The notes: a model not told the origin generated them from the letters alone. A stretch of 13,557 nt of DNA from Rhodobacteraceae bacterium UBA6141 (GCA_002423245.1 DIVD01000047.1:1-13557); one strand, 5' to 3'; numbered from the stretch's first letter, positions 1 to 7,404 are shown. Translations and numbers: made by a program.

Positions 1-36
1 GCCTCGAGCCCGCCGCCCGCCTCGAACCCGGCGCCC
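1..36. repeat. Two-copy 18-bp tandem repeat at the left window edge
   Basis: Positions 1-18 and 19-36 match at 16 of 18 bases, differing at the 8th and 12th base. The period is a multiple of three, so it would encode a six-residue repeat in any open frame. Because the window begins here, the array could be longer to the left. No gene can be assigned to positions 1-152; frame 1 on the plus strand is open from the edge to a TAG at 216-218 but resembles no family I recognise. Confidence 0.4.
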
Positions 37-152
37 GGGCGGGCCGGCGCAGCGATCACCGTCTGTTGCGCGGCGGAGGCCCCGCCGCTGCACAGGGCTC
101 ATCCTGTTCCGCAAGCGGTCGAGGACCCGCTTCTTCAGCACACATCAGGTCA

Positions 153-725
153 TCAGGCCGGCTCGATCACCGCGCAGGCCAGCCGCTCGCCCGCCGCCCC
201 TGCGGGCTGGCTGGAGTAGTCGTCGGGCTCTGCATGGATCATCAACGTCTTGCCGAGGATGCCCGTCGGCCCGTCGCCCAGCAGCACGAAGCTGTTGAAT
301 ACCTCGGATTTCAGCACCCCGTCAGAGCCGACATGCTGGTTGGGCATGTCGCCCGAATGGGGGCCGTTCTGCGACATGTAGCCATGATCGGTGTCGGTCA
401 GGTTCAAGTGGCCGCCCGCCGATTCGAACCGCGTGTCCGGCTCGCAGATCTCGCCCTCGTGGACGTGGAAGGCGACCCAGCCATTCGCGGGCAGCCCCTT
501 CAGGTCAAGCCCGATCAGCACGCCATGCGGCATCCCGATCAGGGTGGCGGCGCCGATCTCGGCGCCCTCGGCATCGACGAAGCTGGCGGTGCCCGAGGGC
601 ATTTCGGGCGCGGCGGCGGTCGGGCTTTCCTGCGCGGGCGCGTCTTGCGCGAGGGCGGGCTGCGCCAGGACGGACGCGGCAAGCGCGGCGGCCAGAAGGG
701 CGGCGGAAACTGGGCTGCGGATCAT
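153..725 (-). CDS. sodC: Periplasmic Cu/Zn superoxide dismutase
   Basis: A 190-residue protein that converts superoxide to hydrogen peroxide and oxygen in the periplasm. Residues 1-26 form a signal peptide with a hydrophobic core and a likely cut at ALA|QD. The mature domain carries the full ligand set of the family: His87, His89 and His164 for copper, His106 as the bridging ligand, and His114, His123 and Asp126 for zinc. Cys94 and Cys184 match the conserved intrasubunit disulfide. The chosen ATG (723-725) is preceded by a GGGAGAG-type ribosome site and starts directly at the signal peptide; the frame stays open far upstream, but that extension has no signal-peptide or family character. Residues 27-44 are a short Ala/Pro/Glu-rich linker before the SOD fold. 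It stands alone, with no obvious operon partner. Identity is secure; cellular location is inferred from the leader. Confidence 0.96.
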   Translation of the reverse strand: MIRSPVSAALLAAALAASVLAQPALAQDAPAQESPTAAAPEMPSGTASFVDAEGAEIGAATLIGMPHGVLIGLDLKGLPANGWVAFHVHEGEICEPDTRFESAGGHLNLTDTDHGYMSQNGPHSGDMPNQHVGSDGVLKSEVFNSFVLLGDGPTGILGKTLMIHAEPDDYSSQPAGAAGERLACAVIEPA

Positions 726-951
726 CGGGGTCTCTCCCTTGTTCGGTTGGCGGCGGGCCGGTCGCCGGAGTGGCGCCCGGTGCCAAGGGCTCAACGGGTC
801 GCGGCGCGCGATGTTCCCGGCTTCGTGCCGGTTCAGGGCCAGCGGGTCCCGCCGGGGTTGCCCATGGCGCCAATCCCCGGCAGGATCGCCGCCGGTATCG
901 GCCCTGCGCAGCCCGATCCCGCACGCCGTTTCGCAACCCCGATCCCCCCGG
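726..951. other. Intergenic stretch upstream of sodC, no gene seen
   Basis: The frames that are open here are long only because stops are rare at this GC content, and none has family character or a convincing ribosome site. The sodC promoter should lie near the left end, reading leftward, but I could not pick out a clear -35/-10 pair. Confidence 0.5.
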
Positions 952-1248
952 ATGACCATGCAGATCGTCAACCGCAACATCCGCAGGACCCCCAGCATGC
1001 TGGCCGTGCGGGCGGCGCTGCTGTTCGTGCTGGCCGGCTCCTCGACGCTGATCAGCTTTCGCAGCGACGGCACATTCGGCAGGGTGCTCGAGGAGCGGGA
1101 ACTGCGCCGCCTCGCGGGGGCGTGCCGGCGGCGCTGCGGCCGGCACCGGGCTCGGGCAGAAGCTGATCCGCGCGATGGCCGACCGGCTTGAGGGCCTGCG
1201 TCGCGCATCCGCCGGTGCCGAAGGGCCGAGGTGACGTTCCGGCTCTAG
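952..1248 (+). pseudogene. Decayed gene remnant, possibly a sensor histidine kinase
   Basis: In frame from the ATG at 952 (or 958) there is a basic N-terminus followed by one convincing hydrophobic segment (about residues 17-32), then residues that soon turn into Arg/Cys-rich nonsense and stop at 1191. In the next frame, from 1142, the translation GTGLGQKLIRAMADRLEG resembles the G2-box region and last helix of a histidine kinase ATPase domain of the HisKA_2/HWE type. After a further frame change, the codons at 1231-1248 read VTFRL-stop, which is how many such kinases end. The pieces together look like a kinase gene that lost its middle and gained frameshifts. No good ribosome site precedes 952. 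The match is by eye to a short motif only, so the two halves may be unrelated or the resemblance may be chance. Confidence 0.38.
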
Positions 1249-1249
1249 C

Positions 1250-1282
1250 GCCCGCCCCGCCGCGATGCCCGCCCCGCCGCGA
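1250..1282. repeat. Two perfect 16-nt direct repeats upstream of the bd oxidase operon
   Basis: The 16-mer GCCCGCCCCGCCGCGA occurs at 1250-1265 and again at 1267-1282, one base apart. It lies about 175 bases before the oxidase start codon. It could be a simple slippage product or part of an upstream control region. I see no FNR-type TTGAT-N4-ATCAA box between it and the gene. Confidence 0.45.
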
Positions 1283-1457
1283 GGCCTGCCCCACCGAGTC
1301 CCCCGCAAGTCGCTTGACCCGCCCCCCGGATGCCTGCGACCATCTGCCCCTCGCCGCGCGGCCGCCTGCGCGCCATCTGTGACGGGAACCGGGGCGGGGC
1401 CTGAGGGCTTGCACCCGCAGGCCGGCACCGCAAGGCGACAGACCGACAGGAGGCCCG

Positions 1458-2861
1458 ATGTTCGAGAACTTCGACGCGATACTGCTGGCTCGAATGCAGT
1501 TTGCCTTCACCGTCGCCTTCCACATCGTGTTTCCCGCCTTCAGCATCGGGCTTGCAAGCTACCTTGCCGTGCTGCTGGGGCTGTGGCTGAAGACCGGCCG
1601 CCCCGTCTTCCTGCGGCTGTTCGATTTCTGGAAGACGATCTTCGCCCTGTCCTTCGCGATGGGGGTCGTCTCGGGGATCGTGATGTCCTACCAGTTCGGC
1701 ACCAACTGGTCGGCCTTCTCCGACAAGGCCGGCCCGGTGATCGGCCCCCTGATGGGATACGAGGTGCTGACCGCCTTCTTCCTCGAAGCCGGCTTTCTTG
1801 GCATCATGCTTTTCGGGCGCGAGCGGGTGGGGAGGGGCCTGCACTTCTTCGCCACGCTGATGGTGGCGGGCGGCACGCTGCTGTCGGCGACCTGGATCCT
1901 GGCGGTGAACAGCTGGATGCAGACGCCGCAGGGCTTTGCGATCAACGAGGTCGGGCAGTTCGTGCCGGTGGACTGGTGGGCAGTGATCTTCAACCCGTCC
2001 TTCCCCTACCGGCTGGTCCACATGGTGCTGGCCGCCTATCTGACCACCTCGCTGGTGGTGGGCGCGGTCGCCGCATGGCACAAGCTGCGCGGGCGCGACT
2101 GGCCAGAGGTGCACACGATGTTCACCATGGCGATGGGAATGCTGGTGGTGGTGGCGCCGCTGCAGATCCTCATGGGCGATCTGCACGGGCTGAACACGCT
2201 GGAGCATCAGCCGGTGAAGGTGATGGCGATGGAGGGGCATTTCCAGAGCCACCCCGACGGCGCGCCGCTGATCCTGTTCGGCCTGCCCGACCGCGCGGCG
2301 CAGACGGTGCACTGGGCGGTGGAGATCCCGAAACTGTCGAGCCTGATCCTCAAGCATGACCTCAACGCCCCGCTGGACGGGCTCGATACCGTCGCGCGCG
2401 AGTTGCAGCCGCCAGTCGAGATCGTGTTCTGGTCGTTCCGCATCATGGTGGCGCTTGGCTTCGCGATGCTGGGCCTCGGGCTCTGGGCGCTGGTCGCGGC
2501 GCTGCGGGGGCGGCTGCATGACAGCCCCTGGCTGCACCGCGCGGCGCTGGTGATGGGGCCGGCGGGGTTCGTCGCGGTGCTGGCCGGCTGGATCACCACC
2601 GAGGTCGGCCGCCAGCCCTGGACGATCCATGGCCAGATGCTGACCGCCGACAGCGCCTCGCCGATCTCTGCCCCGGCGGTGGGCGCCTCGCTGGTGGCGT
2701 TCATCGTGGTCTATTTCGCCATCTTCGCCGCCGGCGCCGTCTATATCCTGCGGCTGATGGGTCGGCTGCCCGAGGTGAAGGACAAGGATCTGACCGGCGG
2801 CCCGCTGCGCTCGGCGGGCATCACCCCCGGCCCCGCAATGGAGGCGCAGGATGGACATTGA
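1458..2861 (+). CDS. cydA: Cytochrome bd-type ubiquinol oxidase subunit I (CIO type)
   Basis: A 467-residue haem-carrying membrane subunit that oxidises ubiquinol and reduces oxygen to water. His22 corresponds to the haem b595 ligand, and His188 and Met330 to the haem b558 ligands. Glu102 and Glu110, eight apart in a helix, fit the conserved acidic residues of the proton path. The Lys-x4-Glu pair in the segment after about residue 250 and the late GRQPW motif are family hallmarks. The Q-loop is short, as in cyanide-insensitive (CioA) oxidases rather than the long-loop E. coli CydA, so cioA is an equally good name. The ATG is preceded by AGGAGG at seven to eight bases. The gene overlaps the subunit II gene by 11 bases. 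No cydDC assembly genes occur in the window. Confidence 0.97.
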   Translation: MFENFDAILLARMQFAFTVAFHIVFPAFSIGLASYLAVLLGLWLKTGRPVFLRLFDFWKTIFALSFAMGVVSGIVMSYQFGTNWSAFSDKAGPVIGPLMGYEVLTAFFLEAGFLGIMLFGRERVGRGLHFFATLMVAGGTLLSATWILAVNSWMQTPQGFAINEVGQFVPVDWWAVIFNPSFPYRLVHMVLAAYLTTSLVVGAVAAWHKLRGRDWPEVHTMFTMAMGMLVVVAPLQILMGDLHGLNTLEHQPVKVMAMEGHFQSHPDGAPLILFGLPDRAAQTVHWAVEIPKLSSLILKHDLNAPLDGLDTVARELQPPVEIVFWSFRIMVALGFAMLGLGLWALVAALRGRLHDSPWLHRAALVMGPAGFVAVLAGWITTEVGRQPWTIHGQMLTADSASPISAPAVGASLVAFIVVYFAIFAAGAVYILRLMGRLPEVKDKDLTGGPLRSAGITPGPAMEAQDGH

Positions 2862-3855
2862 TCTGCCGACGGTCTGGGCCGCGATCATCGCCTTTGCGGT
2901 GCTGGCCTATGTGGTGATGGACGGGTTCGATCTGGGCATCGGCATCCTGTTTCCGCTGTTCCCCGAACGGAAGGACCGCGACGTGATGATGAACTCGGTC
3001 GCGCCGGTCTGGGATGGGAACGAGACCTGGCTGGTGATGGGCGGGGGCGGCCTGCTCGCGGTGTTTCCGCTGGCCTATGCGACGATCCTGCCCGCGCTTT
3101 ACGCGCCGCTGACGGCGATGCTGCTGGCGCTGGTGTTCCGGGGCGTCGCGTTCGAATACCGCTGGCGCAGCGACACCGGCAGCCGCCGCTGGGATCTGGC
3201 ATTCTTCGGCGGCTCGGCGGTTGCGACCTTCGCGCAGGGCATCGCGCTTGGCGCGCTGGTGCAGGGCATCAGCATCGAGAACCGCGCCTATGCGGGCGGC
3301 TGGTGGGACTGGCTGACGCCGTTCTCGGTGCTGACGGGCGCGGCGCTGCTGGCGGGCTATGCGCTGCTGGGGGCCTGCTGGCTGGTGCTGAAGACCGAGG
3401 GCGGCTTGCGCGATGCCGCCCGCCGGCTGGCCCGGCGGGCCGGGCTCGCGACGCTGGCGGGGATGGGGGTGGTAAGCCTCTGGACGCCCTTCCTGAACGC
3501 GGGCTATCTGGACCGCTGGTTCGGCTGGCCGACCATCGGCTTCAGCCTGCTGGTGCCGCTGCTGGTGGCGGGGGCGGCCTTCGGGCTGTGGCGCGGACTG
3601 ACGCGGGGGCCGGACTGGCTGCCCTTCGTCTCGGCGCTGGGGCTGTTCGTCCTCGGGTATGCCGGGGTCGGGATCAGCTTCTATCCCTGGATGGTGCCCT
3701 TCGCGCTGACGATCCACGAGGCCGCCGCGCCCGATGAAAGCCTCGCGTTCCTGCTGGTCGGCTCGGTGGTGCTGCTGCCGATGATCCTTGCCTATACCGC
3801 CTATGCCTACTGGGTGTTCCGCGGCAAGCTGCGCCACGGCGAGGGCTATCACTGA
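2851..3855 (+). CDS. cydB: Cytochrome bd-type ubiquinol oxidase subunit II
   Basis: A 334-residue polytopic membrane protein that pairs with subunit I and stabilises its haems. It opens with a helix containing the conserved MDGFDLG motif and continues with the GNETWLV signature near residues 53-60, followed by further hydrophobic helices. The length is normal for CydB/CioB. The start codon lies inside the end of cydA in another frame, with a GGAGG site at 2840-2844 within the cydA coding sequence, so translation of the two is coupled. Its own stop overlaps the next small gene by one base (TGATG). The identity is certain; the CioB subtype follows from the short Q-loop of its partner. Confidence 0.97.
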   Translation: MDIDLPTVWAAIIAFAVLAYVVMDGFDLGIGILFPLFPERKDRDVMMNSVAPVWDGNETWLVMGGGGLLAVFPLAYATILPALYAPLTAMLLALVFRGVAFEYRWRSDTGSRRWDLAFFGGSAVATFAQGIALGALVQGISIENRAYAGGWWDWLTPFSVLTGAALLAGYALLGACWLVLKTEGGLRDAARRLARRAGLATLAGMGVVSLWTPFLNAGYLDRWFGWPTIGFSLLVPLLVAGAAFGLWRGLTRGPDWLPFVSALGLFVLGYAGVGISFYPWMVPFALTIHEAAAPDESLAFLLVGSVVLLPMILAYTAYAYWVFRGKLRHGEGYH

Positions 3856-3971
3856 TGCCGGGCGCGGGCGGCTGGCTGCGCCGCATCGCCTGGTTCGTGG
3901 CGCTGTGGCTGGCGGGGGTCGCCGCGGTCGGCGCGGCGGCCCTGGTGATCCGGCTGGCGATCATGGGCTGA
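3855..3971 (+). CDS. Small single-helix protein of the bd oxidase operon (DUF2474/CydX-like)
   Basis: A 38-residue protein starting in the TGATG overlap with cydB. It has a short N-terminus with Trp7 and Arg9-Arg10, one long hydrophobic helix (about residues 11-32) containing Trp13 and Trp18, and a basic Arg33 near the end, finishing in MG. Small proteins with this pattern (WLxRxxW...LW...R) lie downstream of CIO-type oxidase genes in many proteobacteria and are classed as DUF2474; by analogy with CydX they may be accessory subunits needed for stability or activity. Its position, one-base overlap and composition make it a real gene despite its size. The CydX-like role is inferred from context, not shown by sequence similarity to CydX itself. 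Confidence 0.85.
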   Translation: MPGAGGWLRRIAWFVALWLAGVAAVGAAALVIRLAIMG

Positions 3972-3980
3972 GGCCCCGGG

Positions 3981-4039
3981 GGCGGCCGAGGCAAGGCGCG
4001 CCATGCCGGCGCGCCGCAGGGGCGCCCCTCGCGGCCGCC
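3981..4039. terminator. Nested hairpin between convergent genes
   Basis: An outer stem pairs GGCGGCCG (3981-3988) with CGGCCGCC (4032-4039). Inside it a second stem pairs GGCGCGCC (3995-4002) with the same palindromic word at 4008-4015 across a five-base loop. A self-complementary GGGGCGCCCC sits at 4019-4028. It starts ten bases after the oxidase operon and ends two bases before the stop of the convergent dehydrogenase gene, so it probably ends transcription from both sides. There is no U-tract, so it is not a textbook intrinsic terminator. Confidence 0.6.
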
Positions 4040-4041
4040 GG

Positions 4042-5205
4042 TCAGTAGGACTTGGGCAGCCCCAGCGCCTTTTCGGCCACATGCGACAGGATCAGTTCCT
4101 CGCTGACCGGCGCGATGAAGTTCAGGATGCTTTCGCGGAAGTAGCGCTCGACGTGATATTCCTGCGCGAAGCCGAAGCCGCCATGGGTGCGCACCGCCCG
4201 GAACGCCGCCTCGTAGGCCGCCGAGCCGGCAAGGTTGCGCGCCGTGTTCGCCTCGAGCCCGCAGGGGCGGCCCTGGTCATACAGGGTGGCGGCCTTGTAG
4301 GTCATCAGTTCCGCCGCCTGCAGACGCATCCACACCGCCGCGAGCGGATGCTGGATCGCCTGGTTCTGGCCGATCGGGCGGCCGAAGACGACGCGCTCGC
4401 GCGCATAGGCCGCCGCCTTTTCCAGCACGTACATCCCGAAGCCGACCGCCGCCGCGGCAACCACGATCCGCTCGGCGTTCAGACCGTGCAGCAGCACCTT
4501 GAAGCCCTCGCCCTCGGCCCCGATCCGGTCCTCCTCCGGCACCTCGAGCCCGTCGATGAAGATGGCGTTCGAATCCACCGCGTTGCGGGCCATCTTGTGA
4601 ATTTCATGCACGTCGATCCTGCTGCGGTCGAAATCGGTGTAGAACACCGTCATGCCGTCGGTCGGCCGCTTGCACTCCTCGATCGGGGTGGTGCGGGTGA
4701 CCAGCAGGATGTGGTCGGCGCGCTGCGCGGTCGAGGTCCAGACCTTGCGCCCGTTCACCACATATCCCCCGCCCTCGCGGCGGCGCGCGAAGGTCGAGAT
4801 ATGCGTGGTGTCGAGGCCCGCATCCGGCTCGGTGACGCCAAAGCAGGTGCGGTGCTCGCCCCGGATCAGCGGCGGCAGCATTCGCGCCTTCTGCTCGGGG
4901 GTGCCGAAGCCGACCACCGGTTGCAGCCCGAAGATGTTGATATGCACCGAGGAACTGGCCGCCGCGCCGTAGCGGCCGATCTCCTGCATCACCAGCGACG
5001 CCTCGGTGATCCCGAGCCCCGAGCCGCCATATTGCTCGGGCATGGTCACACCGTAGAAGCCGCCCCTGGCGATCTCGGCGGCGAAATCGTCGGGGAAGGT
5101 GCCGGTGCGCTCGCGTTCGAGCCAGTAGCCATCGTCGAAACGCGCGCAGATTCTGGCCACCGCATCGCGGATGGCCCGTTGCTCTTCGGTCAGATCGAAA
5201 TCCAT
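4042..5205 (-). CDS. Acyl-CoA dehydrogenase
   Basis: A 387-residue flavoprotein that introduces an alpha-beta double bond into an acyl-CoA and passes electrons to ETF. It has the usual order of an N-terminal helical domain, a middle domain with EPDAGLD (126-132, normally EPxAGSD) and a G-x-K-x-W-T-S segment, and a C-terminal helical domain with the RVVFGRPIG and THGGFGF flavin motifs. The position of the MCAD catalytic Glu is Ala365 (sequence IAPVSEE), but Glu245 in LNAERIV sits where isovaleryl- and long-chain dehydrogenases, and CaiA, carry their base. This suggests a branched or unusual substrate. AGGAGGAG lies seven bases before the ATG, inside the 19-base gap after the regulator gene. 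It is the last gene of the operon with the CoA-transferase. The exact substrate is unknown. Confidence 0.93.
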   Translation of the reverse strand: MDFDLTEEQRAIRDAVARICARFDDGYWLERERTGTFPDDFAAEIARGGFYGVTMPEQYGGSGLGITEASLVMQEIGRYGAAASSSVHINIFGLQPVVGFGTPEQKARMLPPLIRGEHRTCFGVTEPDAGLDTTHISTFARRREGGGYVVNGRKVWTSTAQRADHILLVTRTTPIEECKRPTDGMTVFYTDFDRSRIDVHEIHKMARNAVDSNAIFIDGLEVPEEDRIGAEGEGFKVLLHGLNAERIVVAAAAVGFGMYVLEKAAAYARERVVFGRPIGQNQAIQHPLAAVWMRLQAAELMTYKAATLYDQGRPCGLEANTARNLAGSAAYEAAFRAVRTHGGFGFAQEYHVERYFRESILNFIAPVSEELILSHVAEKALGLPKSY

Positions 5206-5224
5206 GACGTCACTCCTCCTGCTG

Positions 5225-6142
5225 TCATGCTTGTGGTTCGTCCGCGTCCCCGGGTGCGTCCTCGGGCGCGTCCTCTGGCGCGTCCTCTGGCGCGGGCGGC
5301 GGTGCCATATGCGGGCGCCAGGTGCCGGGATCGCCGGTGGCGAGATCCCCGAACCGGCGCTCGGCGGCGAAGACATCGCTGCGGATCAGCACGCGGTGGG
5401 CCATGATCGGGCGGCCCTCCGGGTCCATCAGCCGCGAGGCGAGATGGGCCACCGGGTCGCTGAGCGCGATCCCCAGCAACCGCGCGACCGCGAGGTCGGC
5501 CCTCATGATGGTGATGACCTGGTCACCCGACAGGCCCGCGAGGCCGGTATGATCGCGCAGCAGTTGCGAATAGAGCCGGGTGCGGTCGGCCCCCTCGGGC
5601 AGCATGTCGAAATAGCGCCGCGGCAGCCACAGATCGACCAGCGAATAGGGCTGCGCCCCGGCATGGTGGCGCTTGCGCACATGAACCAGCGGCAATTCCA
5701 TGCCTGTCAGGTCTCGGTCGAGACGGGGAAGCGCCGTGCAGGGCGCGCGCGACAGGATCTCGATGCGCGCCTTCGCCCCGAGCGTCAGCGGATCGTAGGA
5801 GGGCGCCCGCTCCGCCAGCCGCGCGGCCGCGGCGGTGACGAAGGTTCCCCTTCCGCGGGCGCTGTCGATCAGCCCCTCGCCGCGCAGCACCCCCAGCGCC
5901 TGGCGGACCGTCTCGCGCGCGGTGCCATATTCGTCGCGCAGGTCGGGCAAGGTCGGCAACTGGCTCTGCGCCGGCCACTGGCCCTGGCGGATCTTCTCGC
6001 GGAACAGGCTCGCGAGCTTGAGATAGAGCGGTATGCCGTCGCGCTGGCGCAGCGGATCCTCGCCCGGCCAGCCCTCGGCAGGGCTGCCCGCACCCGCAGC
6101 CGCGCCGGTGACGCGCGTGCCGGTGATCTGCTCGCCGGTCAA
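5225..6142 (-). CDS. GntR-family transcription regulator with UTRA ligand domain (HutC subfamily)
   Basis: A probable 305-residue DNA-binding regulator. Residues 36-102 are a winged helix of GntR type (IPLYLKLA...LPTLPDLRDEYGTARETVRQAL...GRGTFV). Residues about 125-275 fit the UTRA ligand-binding domain, with the typical late segment on rank of ligand-domain strands ending MAHRVLIRSDVF. No ATG or GTG is available in frame before the helix-turn-helix; the best start is the TTG at 6140-6142, which overlaps the CoA-transferase stop in TTGA. This gives an unusual tail of about 35 residues before the DNA-binding domain and has a poor ribosome site, so coupling to the upstream gene is likely and the start is uncertain. 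The C-terminus is a Pro/Glu/Asp/Ala tail. It most likely controls this cluster, responding to the substrate or a CoA derivative. Confidence 0.9.
   Translation of the reverse strand: MTGEQITGTRVTGAAAGAGSPAEGWPGEDPLRQRDGIPLYLKLASLFREKIRQGQWPAQSQLPTLPDLRDEYGTARETVRQALGVLRGEGLIDSARGRGTFVTAAAARLAERAPSYDPLTLGAKARIEILSRAPCTALPRLDRDLTGMELPLVHVRKRHHAGAQPYSLVDLWLPRRYFDMLPEGADRTRLYSQLLRDHTGLAGLSGDQVITIMRADLAVARLLGIALSDPVAHLASRLMDPEGRPIMAHRVLIRSDVFAAERRFGDLATGDPGTWRPHMAPPPAPEDAPEDAPEDAPGDADEPQA
5256..5291. repeat. Three 12-bp tandem repeats in the regulator C-terminus
   Basis: Units GCGTCCTC(G/T)GGC at 5256-5267, 5268-5279 and 5280-5291; the last two are identical and the first differs by one base. On the minus strand they encode repeated EDAP at the acidic tail of the GntR protein. 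The period keeps the frame, so copy-number change would lengthen or shorten the tail without breaking the gene. Confidence 0.75.
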
Positions 6143-7404
6143 GGCCGCCCGCCGGACCGGCGCGCTGCCCCCGCCGCAAGGGCTGCAGCCGCGGGCGCCG
6201 TCTCCGGCTCGGGCTGCGCAAGGATGCCGGTCTCGATCAGCCGCGCGATCCGCTCGGGCGACAGGCCGAACTCGCCCAGGATCGCCGCGCCCTGCGCGCC
6301 GAGGGCGGGCGCGGGAAGGTCGGGGCCCGTCTCGACGCCGCGCATCGTGTAGGGGCTGCGGACCCGGCGCATCGGCCCCTGCTGGGGATGATCGTAATCC
6401 TCGATCAGCCCGACGGCGCGGACATGCGGATCGTCGGGCAGATCCTCCATCGCCACCACCGGCGCGTTCGGAATGTCGAGCGCGTCGAACAGCGCCTGCC
6501 ACTCTGCCGTGGTCCGCTGCGGCAGGATCTGCGCGACGACGATCTCGTAGAGTTCGGGGAAGTGCCGCTGCGCGGTGACGGGGTCGGTCATCATCGGGCC
6601 GTCCACCACGTCGTCGCGGCCCACCGCGCGCAGGAATCGCTGCCAGTGGTCGAACTTGTAGATTCCGTGCGCGATGAAACCGTCGCGGGTCTGCGCCGGC
6701 TTGCGGAACGGGCTCATCACGCGGGCATAGCCGAACCCGCCCTCCGGCGGCCGGAAGGCCGCGCCGTTGAAATGCTGGCTCAGCATCACCGAGACCATGG
6801 TCTCGAACATCGGCGTCTCGATATAGCAGCCCTCGCCGGTGGCGCGCTGGCGGAACAGCCCGGCCAGCATGGCCTGACCCAGCACCAGACCCGTGATCTT
6901 GTCGGCCGCCACCATCGGCACGAAGGCCGGGGCGCCCGCGTTGCGCCCGTTGGCCTCGGCCAGCCCCGAGCGCGCCTGGATCAGATCGTCGAAGGCCGGC
7001 AGGTCGGCATAGGGCCCGCCCTGCCCGAACCCGATCGCGGCGCAATAGACGATGCGCGGATTGACCGCGCGCACCGCCTCGTAGCCGAGCCCCAGCCGCT
7101 CGATCGCCGGCACCCGCATGTTGTGGACGATCACATCCGCCTGGGCCAGCATCTCCAGCAGGACCGCGTGCCCCTCGGGGGACTTGAGGTCGAGCGCGAT
7201 GCTGCGCTTGTTGCGGTTGACCGCCATCCATTGCGCGGTCATGCCCGGCGCGCGCGAGACGCCGAGCCGCCGGTAATAGTCGCCCTCCGGCGCCTCCACC
7301 TTGATCACGTCGGCGCCGAAGTCGCCCAGGAACTGCGTGGCATAGGGCGCCAGCAGAATGTGGCCCAGTTCCACGACGCGCACCCCGTCGAGCATTCGAA
7401 ACAT
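6139..7404 (-). CDS. Family III (CaiB/BaiF) CoA-transferase
   Basis: A 421-residue enzyme that moves CoA from a donor thioester to a carboxylic acid. The N-terminus has the family signature (LDGVRVVELGHILLAPYATQ, then LGDFGADVIKVE), followed by NRNKRSIALDLK and ADVIVHNMR. Asp168 in ADKITG is at the position of the catalytic Asp that forms the acyl anhydride in formyl-CoA transferase and CaiB, and the RATGEG(C)YIETPMFE stretch follows as usual. The start ATG has a GGAGGGG site just upstream; the length is normal. It is the first gene of a minus-strand operon with the regulator and an acyl-CoA dehydrogenase, a pairing reminiscent of caiA-caiB. The last 25 residues are Ala/Gly-rich and add no known domain. 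Donor and acceptor cannot be read from sequence. Confidence 0.94.
   Translation of the reverse strand: MFRMLDGVRVVELGHILLAPYATQFLGDFGADVIKVEAPEGDYYRRLGVSRAPGMTAQWMAVNRNKRSIALDLKSPEGHAVLLEMLAQADVIVHNMRVPAIERLGLGYEAVRAVNPRIVYCAAIGFGQGGPYADLPAFDDLIQARSGLAEANGRNAGAPAFVPMVAADKITGLVLGQAMLAGLFRQRATGEGCYIETPMFETMVSVMLSQHFNGAAFRPPEGGFGYARVMSPFRKPAQTRDGFIAHGIYKFDHWQRFLRAVGRDDVVDGPMMTDPVTAQRHFPELYEIVVAQILPQRTTAEWQALFDALDIPNAPVVAMEDLPDDPHVRAVGLIEDYDHPQQGPMRRVRSPYTMRGVETGPDLPAPALGAQGAAILGEFGLSPERIARLIETGILAQPEPETAPAAAALAAGAARRSGGRP

Noticed and set aside
66..1166. Long plus-strand open frame opposite sodC
   Set aside because: sodC on the other strand has all its metal ligands; this frame has low-complexity Arg/Gly/Ala composition and no motif.
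1313..1457. A promoter for the bd oxidase operon based on a TTGAC word near 1315
   Set aside because: No acceptable -10 element follows at the right spacing, and no FNR-type dyad is visible, so the call would rest on one five-base word.
1245..2888. A 547-codon minus-strand open frame opposite cydA
   Set aside because: It mirrors the codon pattern of cydA, has a His/Gln/Arg-rich composition and resembles no protein family.
4003..5406. A 467-codon plus-strand open frame opposite the acyl-CoA dehydrogenase
   Set aside because: Antisense to a gene with clear catalytic and flavin motifs; the composition is that of a shadow frame.
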